Positions 34,341 to 42,421 of a DNA stretch of 64,000 nt are shown one piece after another. The DNA is from JACCTH01 sp035253825. GTDB taxonomy: Bacteria; Actinomycetota; Acidimicrobiia; Spongiisociales; ZC4RG35. The DNA lies in contig DATFBM010000007.1 in assembly GCA_035253825.1 (NCBI GenBank), forward strand, positions 62,001-126,000, in the 5' to 3' direction. The first letter of the stretch is position 1, and every line of letters starts with the position of its first letter. The position numbers and the translations under genes were made by a program. The notes beneath the pieces were generated by a model. It was not told where the DNA came from. It did no database searches and saw nothing but the letters and a program-made list of their open reading frames with translations.

Positions 34341-35399
34341 TCAGCTGAACAGTGGGTCGGGAACTTCCAGGGAACCGTCGATGATCTGATCAGCTGCGGT
34401 CTGGACCTGCTCGATGATGTCCGGGTAGTCGGCGATCAGGCACTCCGAGCCCTCCAACTCGTCGGAGATGGCCATCACCCCGGTTCCGCCCTCGGCCAAG
34501 CCAAATGACGTCAGTGGTTCGGCTTCGCCATCGAGAATCGAATTGATGAGCTGCTCAACAACGTTATCGACCAGCTTGAGGTTGTTGTCGACGATCGAGC
34601 CCGGCGCGTCTGGGCATTGATTGACGTCGACCCCGTAAGTCATGAAGCCTTCCTCCTGGGCCGCTTCGAAAATGCCGCCGTTGGAACCGGCGCCGACGGC
34701 AAAGATCTGATCCGCCCCCTGGGCCGCCAGCGCCAGCGCCTGCTCTTTGGCCGTGGCCGGATCAGAGAAGGGGTTGTCCCCGGCGATAAACACTTGCGAG
34801 TCGGTGATGGAGGGATCAATCGTCTGGGCACCGAGGGCGAAGCTGTCCGACCAGCGATGCAGGAAAGGAATATCGAGAGCGACCACCGAGCCGATCTGTC
34901 CGGTCTCGGTCAAGTTGCCGGCCATCAAGCCGAGCAGATAGGCACCTTCATGCTCGCGAAAGACTCCGCAATGGAGGTTCTCGATCGGCGTTTCGGTCTC
35001 GGGGCAGGCATCAATCAGGATGAACTGCTGCTCGGGATTGGCCGGAGCAAACTCGCCTGCCATCTCGGTGAACTCGAAGGTGGTGAGAACGATGACGTCA
35101 GGTGCCTCTTCGATAGCGGCCTCGAGGTTGGCCTGTCGGCTGTTGAGATCGGTGCTCTCGAAGACCTTGAAGCTGCCGCCTCTCGCCTCCGCCGCCCGCT
35201 GGGTCCCGATCTGCCCAAGTTCGAGGAACTTGTTGATGCCGATCGGGTTGGGCGTGATATAGATAAAGGTCGGTCCCTCGGCGGCGCCGGTGGTGTCGGT
35301 GACCCCTCCGTCGGCGGTGGTAGCAGTCCCTCCACCGCTGCAAGCAGCCAATAAAGCAACGACGCCGAGGGCGCCAATCAATTTCGAGTATCTGTGCAT
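34341..35399 (-). CDS. BMP/Med-family nucleoside-binding lipoprotein
   Basis: A 352-residue lipoprotein of the BMP (PnrA/Med) family. Signal peptide with lipobox VALLAAC, Gly/Thr linker, then TFIYITPNPIGINKFLELGQIG; BMP proteins bind purine nucleosides. Typical segments include FILIDACPE and GVDVNQCPDAPGSI. I start it at ATG 35399 because AGGAGGAGG lies four bases upstream. Twenty bases separate it from mtnA, so the isomerase and the importer are one transcript. This supports nucleosides as the pathway input. Confidence 0.92.
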   Translation of the reverse strand: MHRYSKLIGALGVVALLAACSGGGTATTADGGVTDTTGAAEGPTFIYITPNPIGINKFLELGQIGTQRAAEARGGSFKVFESTDLNSRQANLEAAIEEAPDVIVLTTFEFTEMAGEFAPANPEQQFILIDACPETETPIENLHCGVFREHEGAYLLGLMAGNLTETGQIGSVVALDIPFLHRWSDSFALGAQTIDPSITDSQVFIAGDNPFSDPATAKEQALALAAQGADQIFAVGAGSNGGIFEAAQEEGFMTYGVDVNQCPDAPGSIVDNNLKLVDNVVEQLINSILDGEAEPLTSFGLAEGGTGVMAISDELEGSECLIADYPDIIEQVQTAADQIIDGSLEVPDPLFS

Positions 35400-35419
35400 G
35401 GTCCTCCTCCTATTCATTG

Positions 35420-36448
35420 TCAAGCACTGATCCTTCGGTCGCCCAAAGGCACAAGAGAGAGCTTCTCACCCAGGTCGAGCCTTACCACCCGCCGGTCGGT
35501 GACTATGGCAGTAATCAGTTCAGCCGGAGTCACGTCGAAAGCCGGGTTTAGTGCCCGGGTCGTTTCGGGGGCGATCCGAAGTCCGCGGGCGGACACGACC
35601 TCGGCTGGCCCACGATCTTCGATTTCGATCATCGCCCCCGACGGCGTGGATTCGTCGATAGTCGATTCCGGGGCGACCACGATGAATGGAGCGCCAGCAA
35701 ATCGAGCCCCCAACGCCAGGGCCAGGGACCCCACCTTGTTGGCGGTGTCGCCATTGGCCGCGATCCGATCCGCTCCGGTCAGCACTGCCTCCGCACCGCC
35801 ACGAGTGAGAACAAAAGGTCCAGCGGCGTCAACCAGCAATCGAAAGGGGGCCCCCATCCGCTCCAGTTCCCATGCCGTGAGCCGGCTTCCCTGCAAAAGG
35901 GGTCGGGTTTCCGTCGCCAGAGCTTCCTCGAGCAATCCTCGCTCGAACATCGTCTGGATCACGCCCAGCGCAGTTCCTCTCTCCACCGCCGCCAGGCCGC
36001 CGGTGTTGCAGATGGTCATCAGGCGTTGCGGGCGGTTTCCCAACAACTCGACGAGCAACTCGGCTCCATTGATTCCCATCGACCAACAGGCCGCGATCTC
36101 ATCGTCGCGAATTGTCAGGGCCTCCTCGAGCATCGCATCCGGGCCATCGTCGGCTCTTCCTGCCACTCGATCGACCGAACGGGCGAGGTTGACCGCCGTG
36201 GGCCGGGCGCGGCGAATTGATTCCACGGCATTCTCATAGCCCGGTTGATCGTTGGGGAACTCACTTAATGCGAGAACGACCCCGAAGGCCCCGGCCACAC
36301 CGATTGACGGGGCTCCCCGCACCGCCAAGGTCTTGATGGCGCCCACCACCTCGTCGACCGTCTCCAGGCGAAGATGGCTGACCTCGTCGGGAAGCTTCCT
36401 CTGATCGATGATCACGAGGGCACCGTCGATCCAATCGACACTCCGCAC
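35420..36448 (-). CDS. mtnA: MtnA-type sugar-1-phosphate isomerase (5-methylthioribose-1-phosphate isomerase family)
   Basis: A 342-residue protein of the MtnA/eIF2B-like family. It has the VRGAPSIGVAGAFG phosphate site, the catalytic Cys in TICNTGGLAAVERGTALG and the catalytic Asp in LTGADRIAANGDTANK. The family turns 5-methylthioribose-1-P, 5-deoxyribose-1-P and related aldose-1-phosphates into ketose-1-phosphates. I start at GTG 36448 (VRSVDWIDGALVIIDQ) because family proteins begin near there and the longer form from ATG 36496 would put the GntR operator inside the coding sequence. The classical salvage enzymes MtnB, MtnC and MtnD are absent nearby, while an aldolase is present. Confidence 0.9.
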   Translation of the reverse strand: MRSVDWIDGALVIIDQRKLPDEVSHLRLETVDEVVGAIKTLAVRGAPSIGVAGAFGVVLALSEFPNDQPGYENAVESIRRARPTAVNLARSVDRVAGRADDGPDAMLEEALTIRDDEIAACWSMGINGAELLVELLGNRPQRLMTICNTGGLAAVERGTALGVIQTMFERGLLEEALATETRPLLQGSRLTAWELERMGAPFRLLVDAAGPFVLTRGGAEAVLTGADRIAANGDTANKVGSLALALGARFAGAPFIVVAPESTIDESTPSGAMIEIEDRGPAEVVSARGLRIAPETTRALNPAFDVTPAELITAIVTDRRVVRLDLGEKLSLVPLGDRRISA

Positions 36449-36466
36449 CGCGGACGAGGTCCCGAG

Positions 36467-36479
36467 GTTGTCTGACAAC
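36467..36479. promoter_or_regulatory. GntR operator copy 1 (13-bp palindrome) between mtnA and mtaD
   Basis: GTTGTCTGACAAC: six-base arms around a central T. An identical 13-mer occurs at 38240-38252 in front of the gntR gene. Its place between the divergent mtnA-transporter operon and the deaminase gene suits a repressor site controlling both. Confidence 0.75.
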
Positions 36480-36494
36480 TCTCGCAAACTTACC

Positions 36495-37799
36495 ATGGCG
36501 ACCATGACCAGGTTCGTGTGCGACTGGTTGATCACGATGGCCGCCGACCCCGAGGTCATATCGGGAGGCGCGGTTGACGTCGACAATGGCGTCGTGACCT
36601 GGTCGGGCCCGCTTTCACAAGCGCCACCCACCGACGCCGAGGCTTTCACGCTGCGGGGATTGCTGATCCCGGGGTTGGTTAATACCCACGCCCACACTCC
36701 GATGGTTCTTCTCCGCGGCGCCGGTGAAGGCTTGCCGGTTTCGAGATGGCTGACCGAGGTGATGTGGCCGCGCGAGGGCAAGCTCACCCCGGATGACGTC
36801 GCTTTGGCAATGACCTTGGGAGCGGCCGAGCTGCTGGGCAATGGCATTACCACCAGTCATGAGATGTACTTTCACCCCCGGGCGGTGGCCGACGCCGCCA
36901 GTGCTGCCGGCCTCCGCTGCGTTGTCACTCCCCCAATCCTGGTGGCCGAGGACCTGGCCCGCTTTGGCGATTGGGAGACTCAAATCGAGGCCATGGTCGC
37001 TGAGGCCCGGCATTGGCACGACCATGAGCTGATCAGCGTCGGCTTCGGGCCTCACTCGGCATATGCGGTGGCCGAAGAGGCCCTGCAGAGAGTCGCCGAA
37101 CTGGCGCGGAAGCACAACATGCACATCCAAATTCATCTCGCCGAGGCCGAGCACGAAGGAGATAGCGTCAGCGAGCGCACCGGCATGTCTGTCACCGGAT
37201 ACCTCGACCATGTCGGGATCCTCGACTCGCCGGTGGTGGCCGCTCACTCGGTCTGGCTCTCAGACGAGGACATCGAGTTGCTTTCCGCCCGAGGAACAGC
37301 CGTCGCTCACTGTCCCTCCTCGAACGGCAAGCATGCCTCCGGTATCGCCCGGGTCACGGATATGAGAGGGGCCGGGATCCGCGTCGGCCTTGGTACGGAC
37401 GGCCCCGCCTCCCACGATCGCCTCGATCTCTTCGAGGACATGCGGGGAGCCCTGAGGTTGGCCCGTCTACGCGCCGCAGATGCCGGCGCTCTGGCACCGG
37501 TCGACGTTCTGCAGATGGCGACCAGGGAAGGCGGGCAGGCCCTGGGACGGGACGACATTGGACATCTCGGCGTAGGCGCCAAGGCCGACATGGTGCTGCT
37601 CGATGTCGATTCCTTGGTGCCGGTTACCGAAGATCGAGATCTGCTTACCCATCTTGTGTACTCAGGTCATCCCGGCCTGATCCGGGGAGTATGGGTGGGA
37701 GGTCGCCGGGTTGTCGACGGGGCCGGGATACGGACAGTCGATCTGGCGGCCGTCCGAACCGAAATCAGCGGACGAGCCCGGGAACTCGCCCTCACGTGA
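36495..37799 (+). CDS. mtaD: MTA/SAH deaminase-type amidohydrolase
   Basis: A 434-residue metal-dependent amidohydrolase of the TrzN/MtaD branch. Motifs: GLVNTHAHTPMVLLRG (HxH metal ligands), IQIHLAEAEHE, VAAHSVWLSDEDIE and LGTDGPASHD. Enzymes of this branch deaminate 5'-methylthioadenosine, S-adenosylhomocysteine and often adenosine or 5'-deoxyadenosine to the inosine analogue. No ribosome site precedes ATG 36495 or ATG 36504, so it may be leaderless. Its stop overlaps the cupin GTG (GTGA). Position opposite mtnA makes nucleoside deamination the likely first step after import. Confidence 0.87.
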   Translation: MATMTRFVCDWLITMAADPEVISGGAVDVDNGVVTWSGPLSQAPPTDAEAFTLRGLLIPGLVNTHAHTPMVLLRGAGEGLPVSRWLTEVMWPREGKLTPDDVALAMTLGAAELLGNGITTSHEMYFHPRAVADAASAAGLRCVVTPPILVAEDLARFGDWETQIEAMVAEARHWHDHELISVGFGPHSAYAVAEEALQRVAELARKHNMHIQIHLAEAEHEGDSVSERTGMSVTGYLDHVGILDSPVVAAHSVWLSDEDIELLSARGTAVAHCPSSNGKHASGIARVTDMRGAGIRVGLGTDGPASHDRLDLFEDMRGALRLARLRAADAGALAPVDVLQMATREGGQALGRDDIGHLGVGAKADMVLLDVDSLVPVTEDRDLLTHLVYSGHPGLIRGVWVGGRRVVDGAGIRTVDLAAVRTEISGRARELALT

Positions 37800-38248
37800 C
37801 CGGGCCGCAAAGACTCATCGCCGACCTCGATCTACAGCCGCTGCCCGAGGAGGGCGGCATGTACTCGCAGTACTTCGCCGATCAATTCTCGACTGCGATC
37901 TACTTCCTGGTGCAGAAGCACGACTTTTCGGCCCTGCATCGCTTGACCGGAGTCGAGACGTACCACTTTCACGGCGGAGCGCCGTTGCGCTTTCTCCTCC
38001 TGCATCCAGATGGCCACATCGCACGCCACGTTCTCGGTCTCAACACCGCCGTCGGAGAACGGCCCGCGCTGGTTGTCCCCGCCAATGTCTGGCAAGGGTC
38101 AGAGACGACCGGGAAGTGGTCGCTCGTGGGAGCAACCATGGCCCCGGGGTTCCGATCGGAAATGTTCGAGCTCGGCACTCGCGCCGATTTGATTGACCGT
38201 TTTCCGCAGGCCACGGATGAGATCGAGCGCCTAACTCGAGTTGTCTGA
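37796..38248 (+). CDS. DUF985 cupin protein
   Basis: A 150-residue cupin of the DUF985 family: IADLDLQPLPEEGGMYSQYF, the metal-site region TYHFHGGAPLRFLLLHPDG, and VPANVWQGSE then ATMAPGF at the C-terminus. Function of the family is not established; sugar or nucleoside-derived ligands are plausible in this context. The GTG overlaps the deaminase stop. The gene's last codons lie within the second GntR operator. Confidence 0.85.
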   Translation: MTGPQRLIADLDLQPLPEEGGMYSQYFADQFSTAIYFLVQKHDFSALHRLTGVETYHFHGGAPLRFLLLHPDGHIARHVLGLNTAVGERPALVVPANVWQGSETTGKWSLVGATMAPGFRSEMFELGTRADLIDRFPQATDEIERLTRVV

Positions 38249-38252
38249 CAAC
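38240..38252. promoter_or_regulatory. GntR operator copy 2 (13-bp palindrome) upstream of gntR
   Basis: GTTGTCTGACAAC, identical to the copy at 36467-36479, 27 bases before the gntR ATG. It overlaps the stop region of the cupin gene. A related half-site (TTTGTCG) follows at 38263. Consistent with autoregulation and control of the downstream catabolic genes. Confidence 0.78.
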
Positions 38253-38269
38253 CTGCGGATGGTTTGTCG

Positions 38270-38275
38270 TAAGAT
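38270..38275 (+). promoter_or_regulatory. probable -10 element of the gntR-led operon
   Basis: TAAGAT ends four bases before the ATG (38279) and seven bases before the next in-frame GTG (38282). A start at 38282 would give a leaderless transcript with GTG as first codon. The operator lies in the -35 region, as expected for repression. No clear -35 hexamer. Confidence 0.5.
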
Positions 38276-38278
38276 CGC

Positions 38279-38992
38279 ATGGTGCCGTCTCCGCGATTGA
38301 CCGACCAGGTGGCCTCGCAACTGAGTGATCGGCTCCGGCAAGGCGAGTGGAAGCCCGGCGAGCGCCTCCCCACCGAACATCAACTCAGCGCCGAATTCGG
38401 AGTCTCCCGGCCCACGGTTCGAAGCGCTCTCAGCCGGCTCGAGAGCCTGGGGCTCACCATCACCCGGCACGGACTCGGCACGTTCGCCACTCCGGCCCAC
38501 GCCGAGATCAGGGCGGATTTGCGTCGCCTCGAATCCTTATCGGCCACGATTAGGGCCTCGGGTCTCGATCCCCAGATGATCTATCGCTCCCGTCGGGCTC
38601 GGCTGGCCACCACGGAAGAACGAGAGCGGCTCGAACTGCCCGAGCGTTCGCAAGTGGTCGCGACCAACCGCTCGCTGACCGCGTCCAGCGAGTTGGTGGC
38701 GTTTTCGTATGACGTCATCGATCGCCGACTGCTCCCCGCGGATTTCGAAGTGTCCTCGTTGACGGGCTCACTCTTCGAGGCCCTCGCTCACCACGGGATC
38801 GAGGTCGCCACTGCTGTCACCGAGATTCACGCCGCGGCCGGGGCAAATGTCGGCTGGGGTAAACGTCCCCGCAATGCCGCGTACGTCCTTCTTTCGCAGG
38901 TGCACTACCAGGACAATGCCCGGCCGGTGATGTTCAACCGCACGTACTTCATCGAGGGAAGATTCACGTTCTCCCTCGTCAGGGCCCGATGA
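38279..38992 (+). CDS. GntR-family (HutC-type) transcriptional regulator
   Basis: A 237-residue regulator. Residues about 5-75 are a GntR winged helix (RLPTEHQLSAEFGVSRPTVR), and the rest is a UTRA effector domain (TNRSLTASSELVAFSYDVID, FNRTYFIEGRFTFSLVR). UTRA domains bind small metabolites, often sugar phosphates. It is first in the operon SDR, SDR, aldolase fusion, aminotransferase V, phosphorylase and sits behind a copy of the palindrome shared with the mtnA/mtaD promoter, so it is the likely regulator of both operons. ATG 38279 or leaderless GTG 38282. Confidence 0.92.
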   Translation: MVPSPRLTDQVASQLSDRLRQGEWKPGERLPTEHQLSAEFGVSRPTVRSALSRLESLGLTITRHGLGTFATPAHAEIRADLRRLESLSATIRASGLDPQMIYRSRRARLATTEERERLELPERSQVVATNRSLTASSELVAFSYDVIDRRLLPADFEVSSLTGSLFEALAHHGIEVATAVTEIHAAAGANVGWGKRPRNAAYVLLSQVHYQDNARPVMFNRTYFIEGRFTFSLVRAR

Positions 38993-39723
38993 TCGATCTC
39001 AGCGGCCGGGTGATCGTCATCACCGGTGCGGGTGGGGGAATTGGCGAGGGCATCGCCCGCCGCTTCGCCGCCGCCGGCGCCACTCTGGTCCTTTCCACTC
39101 GGACCAGCCCCGTCTCTGAACAGGCCCCCAAGCAAACGGTGGTGGAAGTCGATCTCAACGAGGCGGCAGCCCCATCATTGATCATCGAGGCCGCGCTCGG
39201 GAGTTTCGGGCGCATCGATGGCCTGGTCAACAACGCCGGAATCCAGCCACTGGCTTCGACTTTGGAGGTGACCGATGATGAGTTTCGGCGAATGCTCGAG
39301 ACCAACGTCACCTCGGTCCATCGGCTCACTCAGGCGGCTGCCCGCCGGATGATTGATCAAGGCACTGGTGGCTCCATCGTCCACATCGCCTCTATCGAAG
39401 GAATCCAGCCCGCTCCCCTGCATGGGCATTACTCCACTGCCAAGGCGGCATTGCGGATGCATGCCCGGGCGGCGGCGCAGGAACTTGGTCGCCACCAAAT
39501 CAGGGTCAATACGGTCTCGCCCGGCCTGATTGAACGGCCCGGCCTCGAGCGTGATTGGCCCGAGGGAGTGCGGCGTTGGCTGTCGTCGGCGCCACTGGGA
39601 CGACTGGGTACAGCCGAGGAGGTTGGCGATGCCTGCGTCTTTCTTTGCTCGGATATGGCACGTTTTATCACCGGCGCCGATCTGTTGGTCGACGGCGGCG
39701 TCCTCACCAGGCCCACCTGGTGA
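38989..39723 (+). CDS. short-chain dehydrogenase/reductase
   Basis: A 244-residue classical SDR. Cofactor motif ITGAGGGIGEGIAR at residues 10-23, NNAG at 77-80, the active-site Tyr and Lys in HYSTAKAALR, and a C-terminal GADLLVDGG. Asp at the end of the second strand is replaced by STRTSP, so NADPH is possible. Overlaps the gntR stop (ATGA). Substrate unknown; in this operon an aldehyde or nucleoside-sugar alcohol is plausible. Confidence 0.9.
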   Translation: MIDLSGRVIVITGAGGGIGEGIARRFAAAGATLVLSTRTSPVSEQAPKQTVVEVDLNEAAAPSLIIEAALGSFGRIDGLVNNAGIQPLASTLEVTDDEFRRMLETNVTSVHRLTQAAARRMIDQGTGGSIVHIASIEGIQPAPLHGHYSTAKAALRMHARAAAQELGRHQIRVNTVSPGLIERPGLERDWPEGVRRWLSSAPLGRLGTAEEVGDACVFLCSDMARFITGADLLVDGGVLTRPTW

Positions 39724-40481
39724 TGGAAGGCCGTCGCTACATCGTGACGGGAGCCGCCGGCGGGATCGGCTCAGCCATCACCCAAGTCCTGGTGGAACGA
39801 GGGGGACGAGTGGCCATGGTCGATCTGGACGGGGAGCGAGTACAAGAGGCAGCGCTGCGCTTCGAACCCGGCCAAGTTCTTCCTCTCTCCTGCGACGTCA
39901 CCAATGAAGCCGACGTGGCCGCAGCGGTCGAATCGGTGGTAGATAGCTGGAACGGCATCGACGGATTGGTCAACAACGCCGGAGCCGTGGTCCTCGATAC
40001 CGCCTGGGACGCCGGAGCTAGTGATTGGCGTCGCCAACTCGACGTCAACGTCACCGGCACTTTTCTCTGTTCGCGCCAGGTAGGAAGCCATCTCAAAGAG
40101 CGAGGTGGGGCGATCGTCAACGTCGCCTCCAATTGCGGCAAGGTCGGATACAAGAACATGGCTGCCTACAACGCGGCCAAGGCTGCAGTCATCAGCCTCA
40201 CGAGATCGCTGGCGATGGAGTGGGCGGAGCACGGCATCAACGTCAATGCCGTGTGCCCTGGTGGGGTCGACACGCCGATGTTGGCCGGTGTGGCGGAATG
40301 GCTCGAACCCCGGGTTGGAGTTTCGGCCGCCGACTTGCTCGCCGGCATGGGCCCGGCCCAACTCGGTCGCAAGGTGCAGCCGATCGAAGTGGCTCGGGTC
40401 ATCGCCTTCCTTCTCTCCGACGAGGCGCTGATCATCCGTGGCCAAGCGATCAACGTGGATGGCGGGGATACTCCCTACTGA
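39723..40481 (+). CDS. short-chain dehydrogenase/reductase
   Basis: A 252-residue classical SDR: VTGAAGGIGSAITQ, the NAD-preferring MVDLDGE after the second strand, NNAGAVV, YNAAKAAVIS active site and GQAINVDGGDTPY at the end. Start ATG 39723 overlaps the previous stop (TGATG); a longer ORF begins inside the previous gene and is not supported. Likely NAD-linked oxidation in the same pathway. Confidence 0.9.
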   Translation: MEGRRYIVTGAAGGIGSAITQVLVERGGRVAMVDLDGERVQEAALRFEPGQVLPLSCDVTNEADVAAAVESVVDSWNGIDGLVNNAGAVVLDTAWDAGASDWRRQLDVNVTGTFLCSRQVGSHLKERGGAIVNVASNCGKVGYKNMAAYNAAKAAVISLTRSLAMEWAEHGINVNAVCPGGVDTPMLAGVAEWLEPRVGVSAADLLAGMGPAQLGRKVQPIEVARVIAFLLSDEALIIRGQAINVDGGDTPY

Positions 40482-42421
40482 TGGACGGTCGCTGGAACGA
40501 AGCCGAGGCGGGATCGACGCCGCTGGAGCAGTGCGTCTACGGCTCGCGCCTTCTGGGTTCCGAGTCCTCCCTGGTTCTCCACGGAGGCGGCAACACTTCT
40601 GTCAAAGGCCCTCATCTCGACATCACCGGTGTCGAGATCGACGCTCTATTCGTCAAGGGATCGGGTTGGGACCTGGCCACCATCGCCGAAGCCGGATTTA
40701 CGCCCTTGCGAATGAGTCGGCTCGCTGAACTCCTCGATCTCGATGCCATTTCCGATCAGGAGATGATGCGCGAGCTCTCGGCGGCTCGACTTGATCCCGC
40801 CGGCCCCCAACCATCTGTAGAGAGCCTGCTTCACGCCTTCTTGCCGTTCCCGGCCGTGCAGCACTCGCATGCCGACGTGATCGTCACATTGACGAATGTG
40901 ACCGATGCTGATGCCACCGTCCGCGAAGCTTTTGGCGACACGGTCGTGGTTGTCCCCTATGTCATGCCGGGATTTGATCTCGCCCGTCTGGTTAGGAAGT
41001 TGTGGCCCGCCGAAACCGCGGCCATTGGCATGGTCCTGATGAATCATGGACTGTTCACCTTTGGGGCCACGAGCCGGGAGGCCTACGAAAGGCACATCGA
41101 CCTGATTACCAAGGCGGAGCAATACCTGGGTCCCGCCTCGCCGTCCACCCCAAGGGAACTCCCCGCCCCCAACCCGGTCGACCTGGCTGACTTCCGTCAA
41201 AGGCTCTCCGAAGTCGCCGGTTTCCCCATGGTGATGCGGCGGCATGCCGATCCCGACGTCGCCCGATTCGTGGCGCGGCCCGACCTGGGCTCGCTCGCCG
41301 GGCGCGGTCCTCTCACCCCCGACCACGTGATTCGCACCAAGCCAGTGCCCTTGATTGGCCGGGACATCGATCGGTACGCCAGGGAATACACCGAGTACTT
41401 CGAGGCCAACCAGCGACGAACCAAACGCGACCTGCAAATGCTCGATCCGGCGCCGCGGGTAGTGCTCGATCCCGAGTGGGGAATGCTCGCCGCCGGGCGG
41501 TCACTCGTCGAGGCCGGGATTGCCGCCGACATCTATCACCACACCATCGGGGTTCTGGAACGAGCCGAGGATCAGCTGGGTGGCTATCGAGCCCTGTCCC
41601 CGGAGGAGCTCTTCGACTGTGAATATTGGGACCTCGAACAGGCCAAGCTCAAGCGGCCCGGTCCGTTGCCCGAGTTCACCGGAATGGTGGCGCTCGTCAC
41701 CGGTAGCGCCTCCGGAATCGGTCGTGCCACGGCCATGGAGCTTCTCGGTCGCGGGGCGGCCGTGGTCGGTTGCGACATCTCTGAGCCGACTATCGACGAG
41801 CCCCATTGTCTCGGGCTTCAACTCGATGTCACTGAGGACCAAGAGCAACGAAAGGCCATCTCCCGGGCAATAGAGCATTTCGGTGGAATCGATATCGCGG
41901 TGGTCGGCGCCGGCATTTTTGGCGAAACCCAGAACGTGGCCGATCTTGATCTCGATTCCTGGGATCGGGTGATGTCGGTAAACGTGCGGGCGGTGGGGGC
42001 GTTGCTGCGCGACCTCGAGCCTTTCTTGCGCCGATCGCCGGTAGGAGGAAGAGTCGCGGTAGTCGCGTCTCGCAACGCCACTGCTCCGGGCAAGGGGGCG
42101 GCGGCTTACTCCGCCTCCAAAGCGGCTCTGACCCAGCTGGCCCGAGTGGCGGCGCTCGAGTGGGCCGAGGCCGGAATCCGGGTCAACATCGTCCATCCCG
42201 ATGGCGTTTTCGATACCGGCATCTGGACCGAGGATCTGATCAAATCTCGCGCCGCCGCCTACGGGCTCGAGGTCGACGAATACAAGCGGCGGAATCTCTT
42301 GAAGACTGAGGTCAGCGCCGCCACCGTGGCCACCATCGTCGCCGACCTCTGCTCGGACCGCTATCGAGCGACCACCGGCGCCCAGATTCCCATCGACGGG
42401 GGAAATGAGAGAGTCATCTAG
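40481..42421 (+). CDS. class II aldolase/SDR fusion (RhaD-ADH-like)
   Basis: A 646-residue two-domain enzyme. Residues 1 to about 390 are a class II aldolase (LVLHGGGNTSVKG; zinc ligands in QHSHADVIVTLTN and MNHGLFTFG). Residues about 395-646 are an SDR (LVTGSASGIGRATAMELLG, YSASKAALTQ, IPIDGGN). The architecture is that of rhamnulose-1-phosphate aldolase/lactaldehyde dehydrogenases, which split a ketose-1-phosphate to DHAP plus an aldehyde and then oxidise the aldehyde. With an MtnA isomerase and a nucleoside phosphorylase in the same regulon, a nucleoside-derived ketose-1-phosphate is a better candidate here than rhamnulose-1-P; no rhamnose genes are nearby. ATG 40481 overlaps the previous stop. 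Confidence 0.88.
   Translation: MDGRWNEAEAGSTPLEQCVYGSRLLGSESSLVLHGGGNTSVKGPHLDITGVEIDALFVKGSGWDLATIAEAGFTPLRMSRLAELLDLDAISDQEMMRELSAARLDPAGPQPSVESLLHAFLPFPAVQHSHADVIVTLTNVTDADATVREAFGDTVVVVPYVMPGFDLARLVRKLWPAETAAIGMVLMNHGLFTFGATSREAYERHIDLITKAEQYLGPASPSTPRELPAPNPVDLADFRQRLSEVAGFPMVMRRHADPDVARFVARPDLGSLAGRGPLTPDHVIRTKPVPLIGRDIDRYAREYTEYFEANQRRTKRDLQMLDPAPRVVLDPEWGMLAAGRSLVEAGIAADIYHHTIGVLERAEDQLGGYRALSPEELFDCEYWDLEQAKLKRPGPLPEFTGMVALVTGSASGIGRATAMELLGRGAAVVGCDISEPTIDEPHCLGLQLDVTEDQEQRKAISRAIEHFGGIDIAVVGAGIFGETQNVADLDLDSWDRVMSVNVRAVGALLRDLEPFLRRSPVGGRVAVVASRNATAPGKGAAAYSASKAALTQLARVAALEWAEAGIRVNIVHPDGVFDTGIWTEDLIKSRAAAYGLEVDEYKRRNLLKTEVSAATVATIVADLCSDRYRATTGAQIPIDGGNERVI

Noticed and set aside
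35405..35420. TTGTCA half-site before the BMP gene as a third GntR operator
   Set aside because: Only one half matches; the gene is already downstream of the operator-controlled mtnA.
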